Source: Acidobacteriaceae bacterium
GTDB taxonomy: Bacteria > Acidobacteriota > Terriglobia > Bryobacterales > Bryobacteraceae
DNA length: 8,614 nt
NCBI GenBank assembly: GCA_019246575.1
Contig: JAFAQG010000393.1
Span: 1-8,614 of the forward strand
Reading direction: 5' to 3'
Part shown: piece by piece, positions 1 through 7,131 of the stretch
Layout of the letters: every line of letters starts with the position of its first letter
Numbering within the stretch: the stretch's first letter is position 1
Position numbers and translations under genes: made by a program
Notes under the pieces: model-generated
The model's database searches: none
The model's input: the letters and a program-made list of their open reading frames with translations, nothing else
Told to the model about the DNA's origin: nothing

Positions 1-2432
1 CTCCCACCGCCGCAGGATACGGCATTCTTAGTTCGCTTCCGGGTATCAACCAGACGAACCTCTCCGAATACAAAAAGTATTTAGGAGTTGCTCCTACTGT
101 GGCTTCGCCCGCGACTCTTCCTCTTAGTGCGCCCATCCGCGTCGCTCCCGCGCCCGGCAGTAACGCAAGCCTGAAGACGGGCGTCTTTGCTTCGGGCGCG
201 ATCGGTGCAATCAGCATTCCCGTCGGCCAAATTTCCTCGTCCCTGCCTGCCTTTACAAATGGCGAGTTCGGCGTCGGATCGCTGGACTATAGCATCTCCG
301 ATAAAGACTCGCTCCGCGGCCGTTTCATTCTCAATCGCACGGGAGTTGCGGATACAATCGGTTTCCCCTCGGTGTTCTTTGGCGTCACTCCGGCGAACGG
401 GTACGTCGCAACGTTCTCGGAATATCACACATTCACTCCCACTTTGATCAACGAGTTCCGGCTGGGATACAACCGTGTCAGCACGGTTACTCCTGTTTTC
501 GGAAATCAATCCTTCCCCGGGCTGGATGCGTTTCCGAATATCGATATCTTAGAGTTAAACGCCGCGTATGGTCCCGACCCGAGCGCGCCACAGTACCGTA
601 TTCAAAACCTATATGAGCTCTCCGACAACATAACTTGGACGAGGGGAAATCACAGCTTAAAAGCTGGATTTGATGGCTGGAGCGCTATCTCGCCGTCTCA
701 TTTTATTCAACGCTCGCGCGGCGATTACGAATGGACTTATCTTTCTGACTACTTATACGACACGAATCCCGACAGCATCGCGCAGCGGACCGTCGGTAAC
801 GCAACCTATTATCAGAATCAGCAACTCTTTGCCTGGTATGCAAATGACAACTGGAAAGTTACACCCAACCTCACTGTTAACGCCGGTTTGCGTTACGAAT
901 ACCTGACCGTTCCTCTGGGAGAGAGCACGCAAGAGCTGAATAGCAGTGCCAGTGTGCCCGGCCTTCTCGTGTTCAACTCGCCAACCGCCCAGAAAACGAC
1001 TTTTATGCCTCGTCTCGGTGTTGCTTATTCGCCCGGCATTAGCGGCAGAACCTCCGTTCGCGCCGGATTCGGCCTCTCCTATGACGTGCTTTACGACAAT
1101 CTCGGCATCAGCAGCGGACCGCCTCAGCTGAGTTCTACGGTGGATGTTACCGGCCTAAACGGCACGGGCTTTCTCGCGCGCGGAGGCATCCCCTCGAATG
1201 CGTCTGTGATCGTTCCCGAGGGGGCTGCAGCACGAGCCGCTACCTCGAGCTTCATCCCGAATCAGAAACGCCCTGCAGCCTATAACTGGAATTTCGGGAT
1301 TCAGCACCAGTTCGCGGGTAACTACATCTTCGAAACCAGATATCTTGGCACGCGCGGCCTCTTTCTCCCCATGCAGGTTCAGTTAAATCGCCAGGCCGTA
1401 GTAAATTCGTCGAACGCTTTGCCGGTATTCTTTACCCTTCCGAGCCAGGCCACTCTCAACTCGCTCACGAGCAATCTCGCCGGCCTGCAAGCCGAGTTTA
1501 ACAATCGCGGCTTTCTTGTTCCTAAGTATGCCAACGCGGGTTTTACGGGCCTGATTACTGCATTCACGCCCCAAGGCAACTCCATCTATCACAGCTGGGC
1601 GAACCAGTTAAGCAGGCGTTTCTCAAACGGGCTCCAATTCCAGGGCTCATATACGTGGAGCCACAACATAGACGATTCAACCGATGCCTTGGCTTCCACC
1701 GTGCTGGCCCCGCGTCGCCCGATGGATTCTCAAAATCTCCGCATCGAACGTGCATCGTCGTTGCTCGATTACCGCAACCGTATCGTGCTCGAGATGATTT
1801 ACGATCTTCCATATCTTAAAAATCGAAATCGGTGGCTGAAGAACCTACTCGGAAATTGGGAAATCGCGCCTGTCTATACGTACCAGTCGGGCCAGCATGT
1901 CACACCGCAAAGCGGAGTCGATTCTAATCTCAACGGCGACAGCGCCCCGGATCGCGTATTCGTCAATCCCGCGGGCGATCGCAATTTGGGCACTACGGCC
2001 ACGCCTCTCGCCAACAGCGCCGGCCAGATCGTGGCTTATCTGGCCGTGAATCCCGCGGCCATGTTTGTAACCGCCCCGAAGGGCACGCTCCCCAACGGCG
2101 GGCGCAGTCTTCTCGATCTGAGTCCCATCGACGACATTGATCTGACGCTCGCAAAACGGGTCACTCTCAGTGAGCGCTTCAATATTGAATTCTCTCTCCG
2201 CGCCGTCAACATCTTGAATCATCCGCAGTATACGGGCGGGTACCTCAACGACGTCGCGGCTTTCGGTCCTCCCGGAGCGATCGGAGGTGGCGCGGGATAC
2301 GGCGCAGGAACGGTAGCCGGAAACCTGGCCCGAAGCGCCATAGAACCCGCCTCCTCTATCTTCGAACAATGGAGCCAGGCATTCTCGAGCAACCCGCGCT
2401 CTCTGCAACTCGCGTGGAAATTGGTCTTCTGA
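1..2432 (+). CDS. TonB-dependent receptor, Oar-like (5' end missing)
   Basis: C-terminal 809 residues of an outer-membrane TonB-dependent receptor. The frame is open from position 3 to the window edge, so the GTG at 99 is not the true start; the signal peptide, the carboxypeptidase-like regulatory domain and the plug expected in this family lie upstream. What is visible is barrel sequence: alternating aromatic/polar strands with phrases typical of the Oar-like group, such as [55 protein letters not shown] and [16 protein letters not shown]. The protein ends in LQLAWKLVF, with the terminal Phe expected of a BamA-recognised outer-membrane beta signal. A Gly-rich stretch (about 2267-2330) near the end is probably a loop. 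Such receptors take up substrates with TonB/ExbB/ExbD energy; the substrate here cannot be told, and no sugar- or metal-uptake gene lies nearby. The family assignment is firm; the exact role is unknown. Confidence 0.92.
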   Translation, partial: PTAAGYGILSSLPGINQTNLSEYKKYLGVAPTVASPATLPLSAPIRVAPAPGSNASLKTGVFASGAIGAISIPVGQISSSLPAFTNGEFGVGSLDYSISDKDSLRGRFILNRTGVADTIGFPSVFFGVTPANGYVATFSEYHTFTPTLINEFRLGYNRVSTVTPVFGNQSFPGLDAFPNIDILELNAAYGPDPSAPQYRIQNLYELSDNITWTRGNHSLKAGFDGWSAISPSHFIQRSRGDYEWTYLSDYLYDTNPDSIAQRTVGNATYYQNQQLFAWYANDNWKVTPNLTVNAGLRYEYLTVPLGESTQELNSSASVPGLLVFNSPTAQKTTFMPRLGVAYSPGISGRTSVRAGFGLSYDVLYDNLGISSGPPQLSSTVDVTGLNGTGFLARGGIPSNASVIVPEGAAARAATSSFIPNQKRPAAYNWNFGIQHQFAGNYIFETRYLGTRGLFLPMQVQLNRQAVVNSSNALPVFFTLPSQATLNSLTSNLAGLQAEFNNRGFLVPKYANAGFTGLITAFTPQGNSIYHSWANQLSRRFSNGLQFQGSYTWSHNIDDSTDALASTVLAPRRPMDSQNLRIERASSLLDYRNRIVLEMIYDLPYLKNRNRWLKNLLGNWEIAPVYTYQSGQHVTPQSGVDSNLNGDSAPDRVFVNPAGDRNLGTTATPLANSAGQIVAYLAVNPAAMFVTAPKGTLPNGGRSLLDLSPIDDIDLTLAKRVTLSERFNIEFSLRAVNILNHPQYTGGYLNDVAAFGPPGAIGGGAGYGAGTVAGNLARSAIEPASSIFEQWSQAFSSNPRSLQLAWKLVF

Positions 2433-2455
2433 ACGGCGCCGCTATATGCTACACT
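2427..2455 (+). promoter_or_regulatory. Candidate sigma70-type promoter for rpmB
   Basis: An extended -10 element TGCTACACT lies at 2447-2455 (TG, one base, TACACT). A weak -35 match, TTCTGA at 2427-2432, stands 17 bp upstream of the hexamer and overlaps the receptor stop codon. The start of rpmB is 39 nt downstream of the -10. This would let the ribosomal protein gene be expressed independently of the receptor. It is a motif match only; the -35 half is poor and the extended -10 carries the call. Confidence 0.45.
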
Positions 2456-2494
2456 TGTACTTCCGCTCGATTAACAGAGTGGCGGTGTGTACCT

Positions 2495-2692
2495 ATGGCA
2501 AGAGTTTGCGAAATCTGTGGCCGCGGGCCGCAATTCGGGCACCGCATTAGCCACGCCCACAATGTGACAAAGCGGCGCTGGAATTTGAATCTGCAGACGG
2601 TTCACGCACTGGTGAAAGGCGCCGGCAAGCGCATCCGGGTCTGCACCTCCTGCATCCGCAGCGGCAAAGTCCAAAAAGCCCCGCTCGCGTAA
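2495..2692 (+). CDS. rpmB: 50S ribosomal protein bL28
   Basis: Protein of 65 residues matching bacterial ribosomal protein L28, a structural component of the large ribosomal subunit. It begins [20 protein letters not shown], continues with the family's [15 protein letters not shown] block (22-36), and has the C-terminal [12 protein letters not shown] segment (48-59). Four cysteines at 5, 8, 50 and 53 form two CxxC pairs, marking the zinc-binding (C+) version. The frame stays open upstream to 2369, but homology begins exactly at the ATG at 2495, so the upstream part is only read-through of the receptor's end. Shine-Dalgarno complementarity is weak (AGAGTGG about 12 nt before the start). It stands 62 nt after the receptor with its own candidate promoter. 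rpmG (L33), often its neighbour, is not present. Confidence 0.96.
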   Translation: MARVCEICGRGPQFGHRISHAHNVTKRRWNLNLQTVHALVKGAGKRIRVCTSCIRSGKVQKAPLA

Positions 2693-2748
2693 AATCGCAG
2701 GCCTCGCACCCTACCGTTTCTAACCAATTCACGTCTTTCACTTTTCCG

Positions 2749-2770
2749 AGCTGCGGGACACACCCGCGCT
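2749..2770. repeat. Hairpin in the leader of the SpoIIE phosphatase gene
   Basis: Inverted repeat in the 89-nt gap after rpmB. AGC at 2749-2751 pairs with GCT at 2768-2770, T2752 is bulged, and GCGGG at 2753-2757 pairs with CCCGC at 2763-2767 around an ACACA loop. That gives 8 bp in all. No T-run follows (the next bases are AACCTCAGAAA and then the ATG at 2782), so it does not look like a standard rho-independent terminator. It lies 11 nt before a start codon with no recognisable Shine-Dalgarno sequence, so it could affect translation initiation or mark the rpmB 3' end. The role is inferred. Confidence 0.4.
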
Positions 2771-2781
2771 AACCTCAGAAA

Positions 2782-4734
2782 ATGTGGAGCGCCGCGCAGA
2801 TCACACGCCGCCTCGGCAAATTGGGAATCGCCTTCCTGATTAGCCTCGCGCTCTACATTATCTTCGACGTCACCGGTCACGGCGTCCTGCTTCTGCTCGA
2901 CAGCTGCGTACTGGTGCCTCTCGGAGTTGTTGTTTTGTTCCGCGCAACTCGCAGCATGAGGGAACGCGCGTTGTGGAGCGTTCGAAACCGGCTGCTCGTC
3001 GTTTACGGACTGTTCGGCGTACTCCCTGTGCTGCTGCTATTCGCGATGTTCGCCCTCGCGGCGTGGACGTTAATGAGCGAACTAGCAATTTACCTTGCCA
3101 CCTCCGCTCTCGAGCGCCGGATCGATTCGGTCGACGATGCCGTCCTGGCACTTAAGGACATGCCGCCCGATCAGCGCCCGCGTGCCGCTGTACATATCCG
3201 GCGAGCGTACAGCGCGGCGTTTCCAGGCATCGCGTTTTACTTTGACGATGCAACAGGAAGTCACCGCTATCCGCCCAGCGCCGCCGAAATGACCGTGCCT
3301 CGCCAGTGGAAAGACGTTCGCGGGCTACTCGTTTACCATGGCCGGTTCTATGCTTGGGCTCACTACATCGACCAAACGACGGCTATTACGGCGCTCGCCC
3401 CACTGACGGATAACATGGTCGCGAACCTTGTACCTCATCTGGGCGTAATCGCACTCGTGAATCGCGCAGATCCAAGCAAAGCGGATCCCGATATTAGTGT
3501 AGGAGCGCTGAATCTGAACGCAGACAGCAACAAAATACCCGCAGCGGTCAGCAGACTTGACCTTCCTGTGGCGCTGCCCTCGACTCAACCCCACGTCCAT
3601 CTCGACCAGCCCGGCACGACACACAATTCTGTTCTGTGGGTGCGCTCGCGAATTTCGGCTGTGCTGCGCGCTTTCTTCTCCGGTTCCGACAGCGTGAGAG
3701 GAGTTGCAGCTTTCATGCTGATCGTGATCGCGTCGCTGTTTCTTGTAGTCGAGATCGGTGCCCTTGTCGTGGGCATCGGGCTTTCGCGGCGCATCACGCG
3801 CGCCGTCAGTCAGATCTACGAAGGAACACGCCGTGTCATTTACGGCGATTTCAAACAGCGGATCCCGGTCGCCGGCGATGACCAGCTCGGGGAACTCGCT
3901 GCATCGTTCAATCAGATGACCGGAAATCTCGAACGCCTGGTCGTGGTCGAGAAGGAACGTCAGCGCTTACAGACTGAAATTGAAATCGCCCGCGAGGTGC
4001 AGAGCCAGCTTTATCCGCGCGAGGCGCCGCCTAGCCGCGGCCTGAAGCTCACTGCCCGATGCGAACCTGCCCGCATGGTCTCCGGCGATTATTACGATTA
4101 CCAGGCACTCGCGAACAAAAAGCTGGCGTTTGCGATCGGAGACGTGGCAGGGAAGGGAATTTCGGCTGCTTTACTCATGGCAACGATTCAAGCGGCTCTG
4201 CGCGCGCAAATCACCGAAGCCCAACCCATCACCGACACTGAATGCACCACCAAACCCGAGATCAATGCTGCCGCTCTGGTTTCCAAGTTGAACAAGCAGG
4301 TTCATGCACACACCGCGCCGGAGAAATACGCCACCTTCTTCTTCGCCGTATACGATCAGGATGCGAAAACACTGACCTATACAAATGCAGGCCATTTGTC
4401 GCCATTACTATTTCGCAACGGCTCAGTGGCGCGGCTTGACTCGAACGGAATGGTAGTCGGGGCATTCTCGTTCGCACGCTATGACGAGAGTTGCGTTACC
4501 TTCGAGCCGGGAGATCTTCTTGTCTGTTACACAGACGGAATCACAGAGCCCGAGAATGCGTACGGGGAAATGTTTGGAGAAGAGCGCCTGACGGAAATCG
4601 TCCAGAAGCATGTGCACTCTGAAGATCATGAGATCATTCGCATACTCTTCGATGCCGTCCGAAGCTGGACCGGAAGTCCCGAGCTGCAGGACGACATGAC
4701 GTTACTGCTGGCGCGCCAGGTAGGCTCAGCTTGA
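2782..4734 (+). CDS. Membrane HAMP-SpoIIE (RsbU-like) PP2C phosphatase
   Basis: Protein of 650 residues predicted to sense an extracytoplasmic signal and dephosphorylate a cytoplasmic partner, usually the anti-anti-sigma (STAS) protein of a partner-switching module. Hydrophobic segments lie at about 15-31, 34-53, 71-96 and 308-335. Arg-rich residues 54-70 between the second and third would be cytoplasmic, leaving residues 97-307 as an outside sensor domain of no recognised family. Then come HAMP (about 335-386), a short charged coiled coil (388-408) and the PP2C/SpoIIE domain (about 425-646). Catalytic motifs are intact: SGDYYDY (434-440), IGDVAGKGISAAL (452-464), TNAGH (534-538), CYTDGITEP (582-590) and DDMTLLLAR (637-645). 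The likely metal-binding acidic residues are D436, D454, D585 and D638. The ATG at 2782 keeps the first membrane segment but lacks a clear Shine-Dalgarno. No STAS or anti-sigma partner is in the window. The stop overlaps the nnrD start by 3 bases, suggesting one transcript. Confidence 0.93.
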   Translation: MWSAAQITRRLGKLGIAFLISLALYIIFDVTGHGVLLLLDSCVLVPLGVVVLFRATRSMRERALWSVRNRLLVVYGLFGVLPVLLLFAMFALAAWTLMSELAIYLATSALERRIDSVDDAVLALKDMPPDQRPRAAVHIRRAYSAAFPGIAFYFDDATGSHRYPPSAAEMTVPRQWKDVRGLLVYHGRFYAWAHYIDQTTAITALAPLTDNMVANLVPHLGVIALVNRADPSKADPDISVGALNLNADSNKIPAAVSRLDLPVALPSTQPHVHLDQPGTTHNSVLWVRSRISAVLRAFFSGSDSVRGVAAFMLIVIASLFLVVEIGALVVGIGLSRRITRAVSQIYEGTRRVIYGDFKQRIPVAGDDQLGELAASFNQMTGNLERLVVVEKERQRLQTEIEIAREVQSQLYPREAPPSRGLKLTARCEPARMVSGDYYDYQALANKKLAFAIGDVAGKGISAALLMATIQAALRAQITEAQPITDTECTTKPEINAAALVSKLNKQVHAHTAPEKYATFFFAVYDQDAKTLTYTNAGHLSPLLFRNGSVARLDSNGMVVGAFSFARYDESCVTFEPGDLLVCYTDGITEPENAYGEMFGEERLTEIVQKHVHSEDHEIIRILFDAVRSWTGSPELQDDMTLLLARQVGSA

Positions 4735-6236
4735 AAATCCTTACGGCTGCCGAGATGCGCGAGGTCGACCGCGTCACGATCGAGCGCGGCGTTCCGGGGC
4801 TGATCCTTATGGAAAATGCGGGAAACCGTGTCGTCGATTTCCTCATTGACACTTTCAAGCCCCTGAGCGACCATCGCGTCGTAGTTGTCTGCGGTAAGGG
4901 CAACAACGGCGGGGATGGGTTCGTCGTGGCTCGCCAACTCTTCACGCGCAAGCTGTGCCGGGGGCTGACGGTTGTCGAGTTGTTCGACCGCCAGACTCTG
5001 ACCGGCGACGCGCTCGCGAACCGGCGGATGCTGGACGCCTGCGGATGCCCGGTCACCCCCGGATTGCGAAACGAACCCAATCTCGCAACTATCGTGGTCG
5101 ATGCCGTTCTCGGAACCGGCCTTACCGGCCCGGCGAAAGTCGTTTCGCTGGATGCCATTCGGGCCATCAACGAAAACTTTCCAATCGCCAAGAAGGTAGC
5201 CGTCGACATCCCATCGGGTCTGCCGTCCGACGATACGGTGCCGTTTGGGGAGTTCGTGCGCACGGACTACACCGTGACCTTCACGGCTGCGAAACGAACC
5301 CAATGCCTGTCCCCAACCTATATAAATGTTGGGCAGCTTTCGGTTGTGCCGATCGGGACCGCACCGGACATTTGCGAAACGAACCCAAACTACAGTATTC
5401 AGCTTACCGAGCCCTCTGATATTCGCTTTCTGTTCGCCAAACGGCCTCCTAACTCTAACAAGGGCATGTACGGGCATGTGCTGGTGGTCGGAGGTTCATT
5501 TGGCAAAAGCGGCGCCCCGGCGATGGCCGGATTGGGTTCGTATCGCAGCGGCGCCGGCCTTGTCACTATCGCGACGCCAACGGACGCTTTACCCATGGCG
5601 GCCTCCTATCGTCCGGAACTTATGACCGAGCCGCTGCGGGAGACCGAGGTTTTCAAGCTGCTGGAGAGAATGACGGTCCTGGCGATCGGCCCGGGTCTCG
5701 GGACCGAAAACGCGACGGTTCAACTGGTCAAACGCATGTATGAGGAGGCGAAGACGCCGGCGGTTGTGGATGCGGACGGGTTGAACGCTCTTGCGGGGCA
5801 GCTTCCGCGAACAGACAAGGTACGAATTCTGACCCCACATCCGGGCGAGATGGGCCGGCTTACCGGGAAATCGACCAAGGACATCCAGGCCGACCGGCTC
5901 GGGTCAGCTCAAAAACTAGCCGCAGAGAGCGGCGCAACGGTGGTGCTGAAAGGCGATCGTACGGTGATCGCGTTCCCGGATGGCGAAGCCTGGGTGAACC
6001 CGACCGGCTCGCCGGCCATGGCGACGGGAGGAACGGGAGATATTCTCACCGGTATGATCGCGGGGCTCATTGCCCAGCACCCGAACGACTGGAAGCGAGC
6101 AACGGTTGCGGCGGTTTGGCTGCAGGGCCGCTGCGGCGAGATGGCGGGCGAAGACTGGGGGGAAGAATCGACGCTCGCGACGGACCTCCTCGAGTACCTG
6201 CCCGAGGCTATGGATGAACTCCGTCCTCCGGTTTGA
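4731..6236 (+). CDS. nnrD: Bifunctional NAD(P)HX epimerase / ADP-dependent NAD(P)HX dehydratase
   Basis: Protein of 501 residues that repairs hydrated nicotinamide cofactors. The N-terminal YjeF_N half interconverts R- and S-NAD(P)HX; the C-terminal ribokinase-like half dehydrates the S form using ADP. N-half motifs: MKILTAAEMREVDR at the start, CGKGNNGGDGFVVAR (54-68), VVDAVLGTGLTG (122-133) and AVDIPSGLPSDD (157-168). C-half motifs: KGMYGHVLVVGGSFGKSGAP (244-263), AIGPGLG (318-324), VVDADGLNAL (345-354), LTPHPGEMGRL (367-377), VLKGDR (405-410) and ATGGTGDILTGMIAG (431-445). Length is normal for the fused form. The start is TTG: family homology begins there, and it overlaps the preceding stop as TTGA with AGGTAGG at 4718-4724 just upstream, which suggests translational coupling. 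Odd: the gene contains three exact copies of a 16-nt repeat in three frames plus an inverted near-copy. Three lie in the variable N-half and linker and one near the start of the dehydratase half. No motif is broken, so the enzyme is probably active. Confidence 0.96.
   Translation: MKILTAAEMREVDRVTIERGVPGLILMENAGNRVVDFLIDTFKPLSDHRVVVVCGKGNNGGDGFVVARQLFTRKLCRGLTVVELFDRQTLTGDALANRRMLDACGCPVTPGLRNEPNLATIVVDAVLGTGLTGPAKVVSLDAIRAINENFPIAKKVAVDIPSGLPSDDTVPFGEFVRTDYTVTFTAAKRTQCLSPTYINVGQLSVVPIGTAPDICETNPNYSIQLTEPSDIRFLFAKRPPNSNKGMYGHVLVVGGSFGKSGAPAMAGLGSYRSGAGLVTIATPTDALPMAASYRPELMTEPLRETEVFKLLERMTVLAIGPGLGTENATVQLVKRMYEEAKTPAVVDADGLNALAGQLPRTDKVRILTPHPGEMGRLTGKSTKDIQADRLGSAQKLAAESGATVVLKGDRTVIAFPDGEAWVNPTGSPAMATGGTGDILTGMIAGLIAQHPNDWKRATVAAVWLQGRCGEMAGEDWGEESTLATDLLEYLPEAMDELRPPV
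5065..5080 (+). repeat. Intragenic 16-nt repeat, copy 1
   Basis: TGCGAAACGAACCCAA, read from codon position 2 in nnrD and contributing to peptide LRNEPN (residues 112-117), in a loop before the VVDAVLGTG motif. The next base (T5081) matches copy 2, and the preceding T (5064) matches copy 3, so the pairwise matches extend to 17 nt. Confidence 0.85.
5288..5303 (+). repeat. Intragenic 16-nt repeat, copy 2
   Basis: Exact match to copy 1, but starting at codon position 3 of nnrD. It encodes AKRTQ (residues 187-191) just after the TVTFTA strand. T5304 extends the match with copy 1 to 17 nt. Confidence 0.85.
5373..5388 (+). repeat. Intragenic 16-nt repeat, copy 3
   Basis: Exact match to copies 1 and 2, but starting at codon position 1. 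It encodes CETNPN (residues 215-220) in the stretch joining the epimerase and dehydratase halves. T5372 extends the match with copy 1. Confidence 0.85.
5531..5547 (-). repeat. Inverted near-copy of the intragenic repeat
   Basis: ATTGGGTTCGTATCGCA is the reverse complement of the 17-nt form shared by copies 1 and 2, with one mismatch (A5542 where T is expected). Here nnrD reads GLGSYRS (residues 267-273), inside a fairly conserved dehydratase helix, so this copy might be coincidental similarity and not a repeat insertion. Confidence 0.5.
6204..6207 (+). promoter_or_regulatory. Ribosome binding site deciding the tsaE start
   Basis: GAGG inside the end of nnrD, 6 nt before ATG 6214. It supports that start over the upstream in-frame ATG at 6070, whose extra residues are Arg-rich out-of-frame nnrD sequence. 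Confidence 0.6.
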
Positions 6237-6651
6237 AAGCCATTCGGACGAGGAGACGAGGCAAGTCGGGCGGCATTTGGCCGGAATTTTGCCCGCGACC
6301 GGTATCGTCCTCCTGACCGGCGATCTGGGCAGCGGCAAGACCACGCTCGCGAAGGGAATCGTGGAAGGGCGCGGCGCTGCCAGCGCGGATGATGTCAGCA
6401 GCCCTACATTCACACTTATTCACGAATACGGTGAACTCGTAACCGTTTACCACATCGACCTTTACCGGCTTGACACTGTCGACGAAGCGCGCCGCCTCGG
6501 ATTAGAAGAACTGTTTGAGCGGCCAGCGCTTGTGCTGATCGAGTGGGGCGAGCGGTTTCCGGAGTTATGGCCCGAAAAACGAATCGAGATCCGGCTCACT
6601 CACGGGGGTGAAGATAAGCGCCTGATCGAAATTTCCAACCCGGACTACTGA
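6214..6651 (+). CDS. tsaE: tRNA t6A biosynthesis ATPase TsaE
   Basis: Protein of 145 residues, the usual TsaE (YjeE) length. TsaE is the cytoplasmic P-loop ATPase that works with TsaB, TsaC and TsaD to make N6-threonylcarbamoyladenosine at position 37 of ANN-decoding tRNAs. Walker A is GDLGSGKTT (36-44). Next come the family motifs SSPTFTLIHEY (62-72), YHIDLYRLD (79-87), EARRLGLEEL (91-100) and the Walker-B-like LIEWGERFP (108-116). The ATG at 6214 gives exactly the family N terminus with a good Shine-Dalgarno and overlaps the end of nnrD by 23 nt. Adjacency of nnrD-type genes and tsaE is widespread in bacteria (for example yjeF-yjeE in E. coli), so co-translation is expected. The 3' end overlaps the convergent zinc-finger gene by 7 bp. 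TsaB, often adjacent, is absent. Confidence 0.96.
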   Translation: MNSVLRFESHSDEETRQVGRHLAGILPATGIVLLTGDLGSGKTTLAKGIVEGRGAASADDVSSPTFTLIHEYGELVTVYHIDLYRLDTVDEARRLGLEELFERPALVLIEWGERFPELWPEKRIEIRLTHGGEDKRLIEISNPDY

Positions 6652-7022
6652 TTGCGGCCGGCTGTCGCCGACTTCGCAGCTTGGCACTCTACCTGATGTT
6701 CGGAGAGCTCCGCTTCGGTATTGAAGTAGCGCCCGCAGCTCTCGCATCGGAATTGATTCGTACCTGGACCGGCGAGGCGGCCCGTTACGGGGTGGGTTTC
6801 ATCATCCCCGAAGGCTCCCGAAACCGGTTGAGCGCCTCGACCGGCGCCGAGTTCGGGGCGCGATGCAGCCAGCTTCTCTGCTGACGAATGCTTCCCGGAT
6901 TTGTTCGAGGTCTGCAGATCGGGAAGGGTTGGCTCGATGTCGGTTATATTTTCGTCCCCGGCGTAGGGGTGCTTGCTCCGAGCAGTCTCATCGGAGTCGG
7001 GCGGATTCTGTTTCCTAGCCAT
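6645..7022 (-). CDS. Small hypothetical protein with a C-terminal C2HC zinc finger
   Basis: Protein of 125 residues in two parts. The first 88 or so are polar and Pro/Ser/Lys/Glu-rich with little hydrophobic content, probably disordered. The end carries a zinc finger, FRCESCGRYFNTEAELSEHQ (91-110), with metal ligands C93, C96, H109 and C113 spaced C-x2-C-x12-H-x3-C, a C2HC variant of the classic C2H2 finger. This finger and a good ribosome site are what make the frame credible. The frame opens at 7037, but ATG 7022 is preferred because GGAGAG precedes it by 7 nt. It is divergent from the baeRF gene and converges on tsaE with a 7-bp overlap. Zinc fingers of this kind bind DNA, RNA or protein. 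I do not recognise a named family and give no function. Confidence 0.72.
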   Translation of the reverse strand: MARKQNPPDSDETARSKHPYAGDENITDIEPTLPDLQTSNKSGKHSSAEKLAASRPELGAGRGAQPVSGAFGDDETHPVTGRLAGPGTNQFRCESCGRYFNTEAELSEHQVECQAAKSATAGRNQ

Positions 7023-7131
7023 GCCTGATCTCTCCATTGGAAGACCCGGTTCCGAAACGTCCTGTTACCGGGCACTTTCCCCAGACGAAAGCAAGTAACG
7101 GTATGCGGCCCTTCCAGGGTCTTCTAAGCGT
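7023..7131. other. Divergent intergenic region
   Basis: The 109 nt between the divergent zinc-finger and baeRF genes should hold both promoters. On the + strand GGAA (7039-7042) and CGTC (7058-7061), 15 nt apart, resemble an ECF-sigma promoter, but the match is too short to call. No convincing sigma70 pair or strong hairpin is seen. Confidence 0.4.
7030..7035 (-). promoter_or_regulatory. Ribosome binding site deciding the zinc-finger gene start
   Basis: GGAGAG on the minus strand, 7 nt before the ATG at 7022. The alternative ATG at 7037 would place this strong site inside the coding region and has no comparable site of its own. Confidence 0.6.

Noticed and set aside
99..101. GTG as a start codon for the receptor.
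   Set aside because: The frame is open upstream to the window edge, and the visible protein starts in mid-domain without a signal peptide.
1845..2408. A 187-codon minus-strand frame opposite the TonB-dependent receptor.
   Set aside because: It is antisense to clear receptor barrel sequence, has no recognisable domain, and its Arg/Gly-rich composition is typical of shadow frames.
4626..5477. A 283-codon open frame on the minus strand opposite the phosphatase end and nnrD.
   Set aside because: It is fully antisense to strongly supported genes, shows no recognisable motif, and long antisense frames are expected in GC-rich coding DNA.
6070..6213. N-terminal extension of tsaE from an upstream ATG.
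   Set aside because: The extra 48 residues are Arg-rich out-of-frame nnrD sequence. TsaE homology and the GAGG site both point to 6214.
6681..6884. Plus-strand 67-codon frame opposite the zinc-finger gene.
   Set aside because: It has no ribosome site or motif, while the opposite strand encodes an intact zinc finger with a good Shine-Dalgarno.
7039..7061. ECF-sigma-like promoter (GGAA, 15 nt, CGTC) before the baeRF gene.
   Set aside because: Only short core matches, which are common by chance. No ECF sigma gene is nearby to support it.
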